A DNA stretch of 64,000 nt from assembly GCF_900129155.1 (NCBI RefSeq), contig NZ_FQVF01000003.1, positions 125,872 to 189,871 on the forward strand, read 5' to 3'. Each line of letters starts with the position of its first letter. Positions within the stretch are counted from its first letter, which is position 1. Made by a program: the position numbers and the translations under genes. Below, in pieces: positions 9,176-18,847 of the stretch. The stretch is from Marinomonas polaris DSM 16579. GTDB lineage: Bacteria; Pseudomonadota; Gammaproteobacteria; Pseudomonadales; Marinomonadaceae. The notes under the pieces are model-generated. The model had not been told where the DNA came from and did not search any database. It was given only the letters and a program-made list of their open reading frames with translations.

Positions 9176-9215
9176 GCGATAGGTTTATTGCAATAAAAAA
9201 GCAACTACCGACATG

Positions 9216-9250
9216 AAGCGCTCTTTTCTAGAGCGCTTTTTAGCTTTTTT
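9216..9250 (+). terminator. Terminator after dctP1
   Basis: Stem AAGCGCTC/GAGCGCTT with a 7-nt loop, followed by a T-rich run. It separates the first dctP from the second promoter. The 304-bp gap 9176-9479 holds this hairpin, the copied promoter and operator, and an A-rich leader. Confidence 0.85.
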
Positions 9251-9266
9251 AAGAAGAATGTTTTTT

Positions 9267-9317
9267 TTGAATACCTTGAGTAAAAATTCTATAAACATGA
9301 TTGTTGAAAAGCACAAC
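9267..9317 (+). promoter_or_regulatory. dctP2 promoter and GTTG-N7-CAAC operator, copy 3
   Basis: TTGAAT (9267-9272), exactly 17 nt, TATAAA (9290-9295), then GTTGAAAAGCACAAC at 9303-9317 (outer arms TTGTTG/CAACAA). It closely resembles the dctP1 control region, so the promoter was duplicated with the gene. Confidence 0.65.
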
Positions 9318-9479
9318 AATTTATGTCACAAAGGATATAATTCTTAAGCATAAGCTAGAAAAGAAACAAAAATGACATTGTATTCAGCGATTATGGAAGG
9401 TTGTGAAATGTCATTAGAAATAGCAAAAAAACACTTAATAACAAAAACCACTTAATAAAAAAAATAAAGGTGATAAAAA

Positions 9480-10517
9480 ATGAAAAAGTTCAAACTACAA
9501 AGCTTAGCGTTAATTGCTGGCTCTATAATGTCAATCAATGCGATAGCTGCAGAGCCTGAATACACCTTCAAGCTTCACCATATGCTTCCTCCTGTGTCTA
9601 ATGCACACACAAATATTCTTCAGCCTTGGGCAGATAAAGTAGAAGCTGAATCCAATGGCCGTATTAAAATTGATATCTACCCAGCTATGCAATTAGGTGG
9701 CAAGCCACCACAGCTTTTTGACCAAGTTCGTAAAGGCGTTGTCGATATCACTTGGACTGTAGGTGGCTATACCCCAGGACGATTCCCAAAAGCGACAGTA
9801 TTTGAATTACCTTTTATTCCGCTAAACGCTCGCATTACGAGTATGGCATTACAAGAATATGCTGAAAAAGAAATGCAAGATGAATTAAAAGACGTTCATC
9901 TGCTTGCCATGCACACTCACTTCCCTGGCTCACTTCATTCTCGTGATAAAGACATCAAATCACTAGAAGACCTTAAAGGTCTAAAAGTTCGTGCGCCAAA
10001 CAAAATGATGGCTGACATCTTCAGCCAACTAGGCGCTAATACTATTTTCATGCCAGTACCAAGCATGCCGAGCGCCCTCTCAAAAGGCGTTATTGATGTA
10101 ACAACGCTGCCTTTCGAAGTGGTTAAACCGCTCAAAATTGAAGAATTAGCACCACATCACACTGTGTTTAAAGGTGATCACGGCTTTTATACTCAGTTCT
10201 TCATTTTCGCAATGAATAATGATTCGTACGCAAAGCTTCCAGATGATTTAAAAGCCGTAATAGATCGTAACTCTGGCGTTAATTTAGCGGGCTTCTTCGG
10301 TGATGCATACGATGCTTATGAAATTGGGGCTAATGGTGATGCAGTAAAACGCGGCAATACGTTCAACTCAATTGAGGGTGCTGAGTTTGATCGCTGGAAA
10401 GAGAAATTTGCTCCAATTACAGCTCAATGGCTGAAAGAAATGAATGCTGACGGTTACGATGGACAGCGTCTATTAGATGAAGCTAAAGATCTTATCAAGA
10501 AGTATGAAAACTTTTAA
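9480..10517 (+). CDS. dctP: TRAP transporter substrate-binding protein DctP, copy 2
   Basis: 345 residues, with a signal peptide ending at about AIAA. It aligns along its whole length with the first copy (shared GRIKID.YPAMQLGGK, TPGRFPKA/M, KSLEDLKGLKVRAPNK). Differences concentrate in the ligand-facing middle, for example the residues around FKGDHGFYTQFF. AAAGG precedes the start. The dctQ gene follows after 27 nt, so this copy is transcribed with the membrane subunits. Two binding proteins sharing one DctQM pair would widen the substrate range. Confidence 0.9.
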   Translation: MKKFKLQSLALIAGSIMSINAIAAEPEYTFKLHHMLPPVSNAHTNILQPWADKVEAESNGRIKIDIYPAMQLGGKPPQLFDQVRKGVVDITWTVGGYTPGRFPKATVFELPFIPLNARITSMALQEYAEKEMQDELKDVHLLAMHTHFPGSLHSRDKDIKSLEDLKGLKVRAPNKMMADIFSQLGANTIFMPVPSMPSALSKGVIDVTTLPFEVVKPLKIEELAPHHTVFKGDHGFYTQFFIFAMNNDSYAKLPDDLKAVIDRNSGVNLAGFFGDAYDAYEIGANGDAVKRGNTFNSIEGAEFDRWKEKFAPITAQWLKEMNADGYDGQRLLDEAKDLIKKYENF

Positions 10518-10544
10518 GCCATACCGCACGTAGGATAATTAAAC

Positions 10545-11048
10545 ATGATACGTTTTACTACCGACTTACAGCGCTCTCTCCTAGGGCGCATCTCGGACAT
10601 ATTTGCACTGACAGGTGGGTTTATCATGTTAGTGGTAGCGGCGGTTACCGTCGCTAGCATTATTGGTCGAACCACTATAGGTCAATCGATAGAAGGCGAT
10701 TACGAAATTACAGAAATGGGCCTAGGTATGGCCATATTTCTTTTTCTCCCTGCTTGCTATATACGCAAAGGCCACGTCATTGTTGATTTGTTTACAGCCA
10801 ACTGTAAACCAAGCACCCTGCTCACTTTAGAAGTGATTAGCGACATAGTGTTTACCGTTGTTTCTTTTACTTTTGCTTATCGTATGAGTTTGAGCGGCAT
10901 GGAAGCAAAAGAATATTTAGAACAAAGTATGCTACTTGAACTCCCCACTTGGTGGACTTTTATTATTGGTGTCGTTGCAATGACACTGTGCGGCCTATGC
11001 GGTCTATATCGCTTGTTCGCTACGCTTCGTGGAGGTAATCATGAGTAA
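10545..11048 (+). CDS. dctQ: TRAP transporter small permease DctQ
   Basis: Inner-membrane protein of 167 residues with four predicted hydrophobic segments, the expected size and topology for DctQ. Visible: the GDYEITEMGLGMAIFLFLP segment and the conserved glutamate-rich loop. It lies between dctP2 and dctM and its last 8 nt overlap the dctM start (ATGAGTAA), which implies translational coupling. Confidence 0.88.
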   Translation: MIRFTTDLQRSLLGRISDIFALTGGFIMLVVAAVTVASIIGRTTIGQSIEGDYEITEMGLGMAIFLFLPACYIRKGHVIVDLFTANCKPSTLLTLEVISDIVFTVVSFTFAYRMSLSGMEAKEYLEQSMLLELPTWWTFIIGVVAMTLCGLCGLYRLFATLRGGNHE

Positions 11049-12360
11049 TATCGAATTGGCTTTTTTGATGATGGCGGTGCTACTGGTTTTAATGAGCATC
11101 CGCATTCCAATTGCGCTATCCATGTTAGTGTGTGGTGCTGTTGGTTACTCGATGATTGGCGGTTTTCCCGCTTTATTAGAATACCTAGGAACCACACCGG
11201 TTTCTAAATTTTCAAGTTATGATTTATCGGTCGTACCACTGTTCCTACTAATGGGCGAACTTGCTACCCGTTCTGGCATTACTGCTGAACTTTTTAGAAC
11301 CTGTAATACTTGGATTGGACGTCAACGTGGCGGTATTGCTATGGCTGCGATTGCTGGTTGTGCAGCCTTTGGTGCCATTTGTGGATCATCATTAGCAACA
11401 GCATCAACCATGGGTAAAGTTGCCTTACCAGAAATGAAACGACTCAATTACTCTGGTAGCCTTGCTGCGGGTGCTCTGGCTGCGGGCGGAACACTGGGAA
11501 TTTTGATTCCACCTTCAATGGTGCTAATCATCTTTGCGGTACTTACCGAGCAAAATATTTCAAAAATGTTTATCGCTGCGTTTATACCGGGTTTTTTAGC
11601 GGCAGGCGGTTACATTCTCGCCATTGCGATTTATGTGCGTCTATACCCTGAATCAGGTCCACGCGGTGAAAAAACCACCTTTGCGCAAAAGATAAAATCC
11701 ACTAAAGACGTTTGGCACATTACAGGGATTTTTCTCATTGTGTTGGGCGGTATCTATCTAGGGATTTTCACGCCTACTGAGGCTGCATCTGTTGGTGTTA
11801 TTTTGACAGCAATCCTAGCATTCACTCACGGAAAAATGCGCCTAGATGGTTTGCTAGTCTGCTTGATGAAAACGGCCGTATCTTCTGCAATGATCTTTTT
11901 CATTGTATTGGGCGCGGATCTTTTTAGTGTCTTTATCGCTCTATCAAGATTACCAGACTTGGGTGTGGAGCTTATTCAAAACTCCGGGCTTTCGCCTTAT
12001 ACCATCTTAGTCGTCATGCTTTTAACCTATTTGGTTATGGGTTGTTTCTTGGACAGCTTAGCGATGATATTGCTAACAATTCCAATCTACTTCCCTATGA
12101 TTATGGCAATGGATTTTGGCATTCCTCAGGCAGACTTAGGAATTTGGTTTGGCATACTCGCCTTGATCGTTGTTGAAGTGGGGTTAATTACTCCCCCGGT
12201 TGGTATGAACGTCTTTATTATCAAATCGTTTGACGACTCACTAAAACTAAAAGAATGTTTCAAAGGCGTGATTCCATTCTTGATTTCTGACTTTGTTAGG
12301 GTTGCTTTGTTAATCCTCTTCCCTGGAATCACTCTTGGATTAGTCCACCTAATAGGCTAA
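11041..12360 (+). CDS. dctM: TRAP transporter large permease DctM
   Basis: 439-residue inner-membrane carrier with 11-12 hydrophobic segments. DctM hallmarks: VVPLFLLMGELATRSGI, AAFGAICGSSLATASTMG, GTLGILIPPSM, and GLITPPVGMNVF. ATG 11041 has GGAGG 5 nt upstream; the upstream in-frame ATG at 11029 would lengthen the overlap with dctQ without a better ribosome site. Imports the ligand handed over by DctP using a sodium or proton gradient (family knowledge). Confidence 0.9.
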   Translation: MSNIELAFLMMAVLLVLMSIRIPIALSMLVCGAVGYSMIGGFPALLEYLGTTPVSKFSSYDLSVVPLFLLMGELATRSGITAELFRTCNTWIGRQRGGIAMAAIAGCAAFGAICGSSLATASTMGKVALPEMKRLNYSGSLAAGALAAGGTLGILIPPSMVLIIFAVLTEQNISKMFIAAFIPGFLAAGGYILAIAIYVRLYPESGPRGEKTTFAQKIKSTKDVWHITGIFLIVLGGIYLGIFTPTEAASVGVILTAILAFTHGKMRLDGLLVCLMKTAVSSAMIFFIVLGADLFSVFIALSRLPDLGVELIQNSGLSPYTILVVMLLTYLVMGCFLDSLAMILLTIPIYFPMIMAMDFGIPQADLGIWFGILALIVVEVGLITPPVGMNVFIIKSFDDSLKLKECFKGVIPFLISDFVRVALLILFPGITLGLVHLIG

Positions 12361-12367
12361 TACACAT

Positions 12368-12401
12368 CAACAATAGCTGGAAACCAATCCAGCTATTGTT
12401 G
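12368..12401 (+). terminator. Hairpin after dctM
   Basis: Perfect 13-bp stem CAACAATAGCTGG/CCAGCTATTGTTG with an 8-nt loop directly after the dctM stop. No clear T-run follows, so termination may be partial. Confidence 0.65.
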
Positions 12402-12491
12402 TATAGAGAAGATTCTCAACAGTTTAGTGTTACACCAAATTAGTATTTTTATATTACAATGCTGGTTTATTTGATTAAAAATGAGACTTAC

Positions 12492-12950
12492 ATGGCAGAC
12501 GATACAAAAAAAACAGACCAACCAGTAGACTTTGGAATACTAAATAACTTAGTTGGTTATCGCCTACGTCGAGCCCAAATGAACTTTTTCAGCAAGTTTT
12601 CGGAAGTCTGTTCTGACCTTGGCATCAGCCCTGGTTTATTCGCTATTATTGCTATCGTGGAACGTAACCCAGGGTTAACTCAAACAGCGGTAGCTCAAGC
12701 CCTTGGCAATGACAGATCTGCCATGGTTGCAGCGGTCGATAAACTAGAAAAAATGGACATTCTCGAACGCCGCCCAGCCATAAATGATCGTCGCTCTTAT
12801 GCTTTGTTTATGACCAAAAAAGGTGAGAAGTTTTTCTTAACTCTAAGCGAGCGCGTCATGGAGCATGAACAAATCATGGCTGCACGTTTAGAAGGCGACA
12901 ATGAACTAGATTGGTTACTGAAGACACTAGACACCTTATCCCATGGCTAA
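12492..12950 (+). CDS. MarR-family transcriptional regulator
   Basis: Winged-helix repressor of about 152 residues. Visible are GYRLRRAQ, the recognition region ALGNDRSAMVAAVDKLEKM, and the wing RRPAINDRRSYALFMTKKG. This DRRS wing is characteristic of MarR proteins. It follows the TRAP operon and faces the hydroxycinnamate-type genes, a setting like the CouR/FerC-type regulators that respond to aroyl-CoA esters (inference). Start is uncertain: ATG 12492 or an in-frame ATG at 12459, neither with a strong ribosome site. Its probable targets are the three GTTG-N7-CAAC repeats in the cluster. Confidence 0.85.
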   Translation: MADDTKKTDQPVDFGILNNLVGYRLRRAQMNFFSKFSEVCSDLGISPGLFAIIAIVERNPGLTQTAVAQALGNDRSAMVAAVDKLEKMDILERRPAINDRRSYALFMTKKGEKFFLTLSERVMEHEQIMAARLEGDNELDWLLKTLDTLSHG

Positions 12951-12953
12951 GGT

Positions 12954-12991
12954 TATTCTTGAAATCTAAGTCTATTCTTGAAATCTAAGTC
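12954..12991. repeat. Two tandem copies of a 19-bp unit
   Basis: TATTCTTGAAATCTAAGTC occurs twice without a gap just after the marR stop. A local slippage duplication is the simplest reading; no function is visible. Confidence 0.85.
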
Positions 12992-13044
12992 GATGGGAAA
13001 GCTATCAGGTTTAAACACGACCTAATTGAAATACTGTTATAGAT

Positions 13045-13083
13045 AAAAAAGCCTGATCATCACTTCATGATCAGGCTTTTTTT
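13045..13083. terminator. Bidirectional terminator between marR and the sensor kinase
   Basis: Stem with arms AAGCCTGATCAT/ATGATCAGGCTT, a 6-nt loop, and A and T runs on either side. It can stop transcription from both converging genes. Confidence 0.9.
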
Positions 13084-13100
13084 GTGTCACACGCAACAGA

Positions 13101-16100
13101 TTACTTTAGCTGAGCAATGATAATAGCGAGCTCTTCTTCTAGCTCAACATGCAATTCAGTCGTGTTAATAGAAGCTAAACACGCTTCAATTTCTGCACTG
13201 CTCTCAGAAGTTTTTAATACATTTTCAAAAGCAAACAAGTGATTTGAAAGTTTCAATAATCCCATTGTCAATGCCGCACCTTTAAAAGTATGAAGGTACT
13301 CGCGTGTTTTCACTTTGTCTTTCTCGTTCACGCCTTCTTTTATCTTTTCTAATAAATCGTTTGCCTCAAGAGTAAAGCCTTCAACGACGCTTTTATAAAG
13401 ATCAACACTGCCACCAAAGCGACTCAAGATAGACTCTATGTCTTCGTATTCATTAGACTCTGTCGCTGGCTCGACAGGATCAGATGACGTGCTCTGACCT
13501 TCCTTATGTTCATTGTGCTTGTGCGAACTTGCCTGATGTTCACTTTCCTGATGCTTAATAACAGTGTACTTAAGGATACAGGCAACCATTTGGTCGATGT
13601 CTAATGGCTTACCAATGTGGTCATTCATACCGGCATTAAAACAAGCCTGACGATCGACTTCCGATACATTAGCAGTCATGGCAATAATAGGAAGTGTGGT
13701 AAATCTCGCATCTTTACGAATTTGTTTGGTCGCTTCCAAACCATCCACATCAGGCATTTGCATATCCATTAGTACCAAATCGAACATTTCTTCTTTTCGA
13801 TTCAATACCATAGCAACGCCTTCTAATCCGCTTTCCGCAACCATTACACTAGCGCCTTCAGCAATCAATAATTCTGTTGCTACCTGCCGATTAAAAACAT
13901 TGTCTTCGACTAACAGCAACGACACGCCACTTAAGCGCCCTTCTTCACGACTATTACTGTGAACTATCTCTATTGGCGTTTTCATATCAGAGAGGGATTG
14001 ATAAACAGCTTCTGATAATTTACTTAAGGTGACAGGCTTCAATAAATAGCCAGAGACAGACTCAAGTTCGCTTTCAGATTGATCGCTCATCATGCTGGTT
14101 AATAAGATTATTTTTGGATGACTTTCAGATGAAAAAGTTACCGCGTTAATGCTTTCGATACTTTTTTGTCCGCTGAAATCAGATGTTTTTGTGTCTAATA
14201 AAACAACATCATAAGGCTTATCCTGTTCGATAGCCTCATGAACTAATTTGCTAGCATATTCAAGTGATTCGGCTTTTTCACTCATCCAGCCCAGACTAAA
14301 TGCCATACGAGCAAAAATGACTTGCGTCGCAACATTCGTATCAACAATTAAGATGCGTAGTGATTTTGACGATGTTTGATTAGGTATTTTTTCAACTTGA
14401 ATATCAGCAAGGGGTAAGTCAATCGTAAAGTAAAAACGGCTACCTTCACCAAGAACACTGTCTACCTGTAAGGAGCCTCCCATTAACTCCACAAAGCGAC
14501 GACAGATAACCAAACCTAAGCCTGAACCACCGAAGCGTCGCGCCGTAGAAGACTCCCCTTGAGAAAACACATCAAAAATAGAGTCTATTTGATCTTTCGC
14601 AATACCAATACCGGTATCTTTTACAGATACAGACAAACGTGACATTCTTGAATCAGTAGATAGCTGCTTGATTTCTAAAACTACGCTACCTTCTAGGGTA
14701 AATTTCACGGCGTTGCTTACTAGATTAATCAATATTTGCAGCAGGCGTAATTTATCGCCAATAAGATAAGCGGGAATGTCTTTATCAATATCAAAAATCA
14801 GCTCAACATCTTTTTCTAACGAACTTCCAGACAAGACAGTAGATAGTTCACATAATAATTCTTCGACTTCAAACGGCGCTTTCTCTAACTCTAACTTTCC
14901 AGCATCGACTTTAGAGAAATCTAAAATATCATTAATCAAACTCAACAAGGATTTCGCTGATATCTGCGCTTTTGACACATAGTCATTTTGTTGATGAGTT
15001 AAAGTCGTACGTTTGACTAAATGGAGCATGCCGAGAATTGCATTCATCGGTGTACGGATTTCATGGCTCATGTTAGCAAGAAAATTGGACTTGGCCGCGC
15101 TAGCAGCATCCGCTTCATCTTTGGCTTTTCGTAGCCGATCTTCTAACTCTCGCTCTTGGGTAATATCACGGTTAATGCCTGTTACTTTCGTCATCTTGCC
15201 TTCGGCATTTTTGTGCAAAGAAGCTCTGGCAAAAATAAAACGGACGCTATCATCTGGCAACACGATTCGGAACACTAAATTGTATTCATTAATTCCCTCA
15301 ACAGCCTCTTTTAAAGCATTTTCGGCCATGTCTCTATCATCAGGATGAACTCGGTTATACCAATGTGCGTATTTAATCCCTTCTTGTTTTTGAGATTTAG
15401 AAAGGTGGTATATTTCAAACATTAAATCACTCCACTCAAGAGTGTCGTTTTCTATATCCCAAGTCCAAATCCCAAGCTCGGCAACTTCGGCGGCCAATAA
15501 CAACTGATCTCTGGTAGAAATTAACTCACGCTGGGTTGTCTTTTGCTCGGAAATATCCATCGCGATACCAAGAAAACCAATCACTTCATCATCGCTACTT
15601 TTCATTGGTGTGACTACCAAGGAGACGGGACGAGCAATGCCATTTTTAGCAATATAAGTCCATTCTTGACTATCGTAGTTCTCGCGTAATGCTTTAAAGA
15701 TTAAGACTTCCAGATTATCAGTAACATGCGTTCCCGTTGCTTTAAATATATCAGCACGCTGCTGCTCTATCTCAGATTGTAAGTGAAACCCCACTGGTGT
15801 TCTCTGGCCGACTACTTCATCAGTGGTATAGCCCAGCATTCTCTGTGCACCATGATTAAATAGCGTAATGATGCCCTTCGTATCAGTTGCAATGATTGAA
15901 ACTTCTGACGACGCATTGACCACATCATTCAAGAGTAAGTTCAGATCAAGTAGTTCAGCGGTTCGCTCCTTAACTTGATGTTCTAAATTAGTATTCAACT
16001 CTCGGATTTTAGCTTCTGCCTTTTTACGCTCTGATATATCTCGAATACTTTGAGATACACCAATAATTCCATAGTCATCATTAAAAATAGGAGAAAATGT

Positions 16101-17399
16101 TAAAGAAACGGGAACTTCAGTACCTGCTTTAGTCGTTCTTCGAGTCTCTATCGATATCGACTCCTTTTTATCTTTGACACTAGAAAATATGCTTTTGTCT
16201 TCGTCTTGAAGTGAGTTTGGTACTAGCAGATCAAGTACTTTTTGCCCAATAACCTCCTCCTTTGTGTAACCGAAAATTGACTCAGCACCTTTATTCCAGC
16301 TAACAATAACGCCATCTAAATTTTTACTAATAATACCATCGGCTGAGCTTTCTACTAACGCAGTAATTCTTGACTGATGGGCCATCACTTCGCGCTGACG
16401 AACCATGTTAACTCTAACCACGATCACCAAAATAGTACTCAGCAAACTGATTAAAAAGCCAACCACTAAAAATACAAATGGATCGGAAAGGTGTAGATCA
16501 GCAATAAAGGCTGGGGAAACATGTAATCTACTCTGCCAATGACGACCATAAACTAAAGTCGTTTGAACCTGTTCATAACCGTCATCTTCTATTTCACCGC
16601 TATTATAAAAGAGAATAGGGTCGTCTAAATCCGTAATATCAATAAGCTCATAATGAAATTTAGTAGGATCATAATTTAAGCCAGCCAGCACTTCTTCCAT
16701 TATCAAAGGCGCGTAACTCCAACCAAAACCTTTTTCTATTCTCTCTGCCTGAGTTACTGGAGTACTACCACCACGGTAAATCGGCATTAAGATTAAAAAA
16801 GATTGCTGTGGTTTTCCTGAGGCTTGTACCAAGGTAATTGGGCCGGTTAGGCGGACTTCACCTGAGTATAAAGAGGAAGTCGCGGCTTCCCGTCGATTTT
16901 TCTCAGAAGCAATATCCAACCCAACAGCCTGACGATTGCGCTCCACAGGTTCAATATATTGAATGACATAATGCTCGTTGAAATTAGGATTAAGCAATTT
17001 TATAGAAAAGTCCGGCCAACCGTCTTGGCGAGCCAGTGATGTAAAATTATCTACGTCTGATTGTGGCACGCGACGAATAAAACCGAAACCACGGGCACCA
17101 GCGAACTCATTATCCACATCTCTCGATCGGCTATAATGTTCAAAAATATCGCGCGTTATCGTATTTTCACCAGCCGTAAGTACAGCACCGCGCGCACCGC
17201 GAAGTCCATACTGGTAGAGCTCTATTCTTGAAGCAACTTCCTGCTTTAAGTTAACGGATGTATCGTAAGCAGCCTGCTTAATTCTTTCTTCGTTTGAGTG
17301 CTGAACGTTATAAGTAATGACGCAAGTTATCAGCGTGCCAGTCAGCAAAGTAACCATCACCCAGCGGTTATAGATATTTTCAGATGATATCCAATTCAC
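13101..17399 (-). CDS. Hybrid sensor histidine kinase (CHASE-PAS-PAS-PAS-HisKA-HATPase-REC-REC-HPt)
   Basis: 1432-residue membrane kinase. Order: membrane segment near 13-31; periplasmic CHASE-like domain to about 300; membrane segment near 305-330; three PAS/PAC units to about 765. Then come HisKA with the phospho-histidine at residue 779 (NMSHEIRTPMN) and the HATPase boxes NLVSNAVKFT, DTGIGI and GSGLGLV. A first receiver follows with phospho-site D1069 but only one acid in its usual acidic pair, then a full receiver with D1212 (LMDMQMPDVDG) and an HPt domain with H1370 (YLHTFKGAALT). It starts at GTG 17399 behind AGGAGG; the overlapping ATGTGA is out of frame. No separate response regulator is adjacent, so the output partner is unknown. 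Confidence 0.92.
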   Translation of the reverse strand: MNWISSENIYNRWVMVTLLTGTLITCVITYNVQHSNEERIKQAAYDTSVNLKQEVASRIELYQYGLRGARGAVLTAGENTITRDIFEHYSRSRDVDNEFAGARGFGFIRRVPQSDVDNFTSLARQDGWPDFSIKLLNPNFNEHYVIQYIEPVERNRQAVGLDIASEKNRREAATSSLYSGEVRLTGPITLVQASGKPQQSFLILMPIYRGGSTPVTQAERIEKGFGWSYAPLIMEEVLAGLNYDPTKFHYELIDITDLDDPILFYNSGEIEDDGYEQVQTTLVYGRHWQSRLHVSPAFIADLHLSDPFVFLVVGFLISLLSTILVIVVRVNMVRQREVMAHQSRITALVESSADGIISKNLDGVIVSWNKGAESIFGYTKEEVIGQKVLDLLVPNSLQDEDKSIFSSVKDKKESISIETRRTTKAGTEVPVSLTFSPIFNDDYGIIGVSQSIRDISERKKAEAKIRELNTNLEHQVKERTAELLDLNLLLNDVVNASSEVSIIATDTKGIITLFNHGAQRMLGYTTDEVVGQRTPVGFHLQSEIEQQRADIFKATGTHVTDNLEVLIFKALRENYDSQEWTYIAKNGIARPVSLVVTPMKSSDDEVIGFLGIAMDISEQKTTQRELISTRDQLLLAAEVAELGIWTWDIENDTLEWSDLMFEIYHLSKSQKQEGIKYAHWYNRVHPDDRDMAENALKEAVEGINEYNLVFRIVLPDDSVRFIFARASLHKNAEGKMTKVTGINRDITQERELEDRLRKAKDEADAASAAKSNFLANMSHEIRTPMNAILGMLHLVKRTTLTHQQNDYVSKAQISAKSLLSLINDILDFSKVDAGKLELEKAPFEVEELLCELSTVLSGSSLEKDVELIFDIDKDIPAYLIGDKLRLLQILINLVSNAVKFTLEGSVVLEIKQLSTDSRMSRLSVSVKDTGIGIAKDQIDSIFDVFSQGESSTARRFGGSGLGLVICRRFVELMGGSLQVDSVLGEGSRFYFTIDLPLADIQVEKIPNQTSSKSLRILIVDTNVATQVIFARMAFSLGWMSEKAESLEYASKLVHEAIEQDKPYDVVLLDTKTSDFSGQKSIESINAVTFSSESHPKIILLTSMMSDQSESELESVSGYLLKPVTLSKLSEAVYQSLSDMKTPIEIVHSNSREEGRLSGVSLLLVEDNVFNRQVATELLIAEGASVMVAESGLEGVAMVLNRKEEMFDLVLMDMQMPDVDGLEATKQIRKDARFTTLPIIAMTANVSEVDRQACFNAGMNDHIGKPLDIDQMVACILKYTVIKHQESEHQASSHKHNEHKEGQSTSSDPVEPATESNEYEDIESILSRFGGSVDLYKSVVEGFTLEANDLLEKIKEGVNEKDKVKTREYLHTFKGAALTMGLLKLSNHLFAFENVLKTSESSAEIEACLASINTTELHVELEEELAIIIAQLK

Positions 17400-17691
17400 A
17401 TTTGCCTCCTGGCAAGGATCTTATTCAGCATGGACACCTAAAAAAGGCGTAATGAAGCCAACTAAATTAATTTTTAAGTGTAGATGAATTAATAACTTAT
17501 AACTTAATAATGTGCGATAAAAACTAGCTGAGATTACAAAATCTTACGCTCTTTAAATAAGGTAAACTTTCCTTTATAAGCAAAAACCCATTGCCATAAA
17601 TCAACACATTAACTATAAAAAGCACATCATCAGCCTTTTTTAAGTTATAACTGGCATAACCTTTTCTAACAAAACGACAGGATCACGTTTT

Positions 17692-18681
17692 ATGAAAGTC
17701 GCTGTTTTCTCCTGCAAGCCTTACGACAAAAGAACTCTTTCTACCTTCGCCGACATGACAGACTTATCCATGACCTACTTTGAAAGCCGTCTAAGCATGG
17801 AAACTATCAGCTTAGTAAAAGGTTTTGATGCCGTCTCTTGTTTCGTCAACGACGATGTTAATGCCGAAGTCATTCAGTGTTTAAAGCAACAAGGCGTCAA
17901 AACCATCGCCTTGCGCTGCGCAGGATTCAATAACGTCGATCTCGATGCTGCAAAAAAAGAAGGCATCAAGGTATTTCACGTGCCAGATTACAGCCCAACC
18001 TCCGTGGCCGAACACGCTGTCGCACTCATCATGACGTTAAACCGAAAAACGCATCGCGCATATCATAGGGTAAAAGAAGGTAACTTTGCTTTAGAAGGGT
18101 TAATGGGCTTTAATTTAGAAGGAAAAACCGTCGGTTGCATTGGTACAGGAAGAATCGGCGCGGCGTTTTGTCGCATAATGAAGGGCTTCGGCTGCCATGT
18201 TTTATGTTATGACCTTTATCCATCACAAGAACTTATCGATCAAGGCTGTCAATACATTCCACTCGATGAAATCTACCAAAAAAGTGACATCATCAGCCTG
18301 CATTGCCCTTTGAACCCTTCGACTCATCACCTGATCAACAAAGACAGCCTAGCCAAAATGAAAGACGGCGTGATGATCATCAACACCAGCCGTGGCGCAC
18401 TCGTCCATGCACAAGAAGCAATCGACGCACTTTACAGCGGAAAAATCGGCTATTTAGGTTTAGATGTCTACGAACAAGAAAACAAAATTTTCTTCGAAGA
18501 CATGTCATCACACATCATTCAAGACAGCGTTTTCCAGCTCATGCTCACCTTCCCTAACGTCGTTGTTACAGGACACCAAGGCTACTTCACCATCGAAGCC
18601 CTTAACCATATTGCCGCCACAACAATCGACAACTTATTGCATCACCAAAGTGACAGTAGTGGCGCAAGACAATTGGCGTAG
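17692..18681 (+). CDS. ldhA: D-lactate dehydrogenase (fermentative, 2-hydroxyacid dehydrogenase family)
   Basis: 329 residues, the usual length for LdhA. It reduces pyruvate to D-lactate with NADH in the cytoplasm. Motifs: DYSPTSVAEHAVALI, the nucleotide loop GCIGTGRIGAAFCRI near residue 150, the arginine in NTSRGALV, the glutamate in LGLDVYEQE and the catalytic histidine in VTGHQGYFT. AGGA lies 9 nt before the start. It appears monocistronic; the 292-bp gap to the divergent kinase gene shows no clear operator. Confidence 0.9.
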   Translation: MKVAVFSCKPYDKRTLSTFADMTDLSMTYFESRLSMETISLVKGFDAVSCFVNDDVNAEVIQCLKQQGVKTIALRCAGFNNVDLDAAKKEGIKVFHVPDYSPTSVAEHAVALIMTLNRKTHRAYHRVKEGNFALEGLMGFNLEGKTVGCIGTGRIGAAFCRIMKGFGCHVLCYDLYPSQELIDQGCQYIPLDEIYQKSDIISLHCPLNPSTHHLINKDSLAKMKDGVMIINTSRGALVHAQEAIDALYSGKIGYLGLDVYEQENKIFFEDMSSHIIQDSVFQLMLTFPNVVVTGHQGYFTIEALNHIAATTIDNLLHHQSDSSGARQLA

Positions 18682-18847
18682 TTTTTAATTACTACTTTGA
18701 AAAAAGTACAAAGTTTATTGTCTTGTTAAAAAGGCAATAAACTTTCTAATTCAGCTCTAAAAAATCCTTTCTTACTGATCAACAAACCATCATCCTCATC
18801 AGGTATAATCCCATCTCATCTAAGTCAGATAAAAGGAATGGCGGCGT

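Noticed and set aside
12126-12332. Antisense open frames inside dctM and many other genes
   Set aside because: They mirror real genes in other frames and show no ribosome site, family motif or separate space.
12954-12991. Tandem 19-bp repeat as a CRISPR array
   Set aside because: Only two copies, no spacers between them and no cas genes.
18303-18688. Two overlapping plus-strand frames inside ldhA
   Set aside because: Both lie in a gene with complete catalytic motifs; their compositions look like frame shadows.
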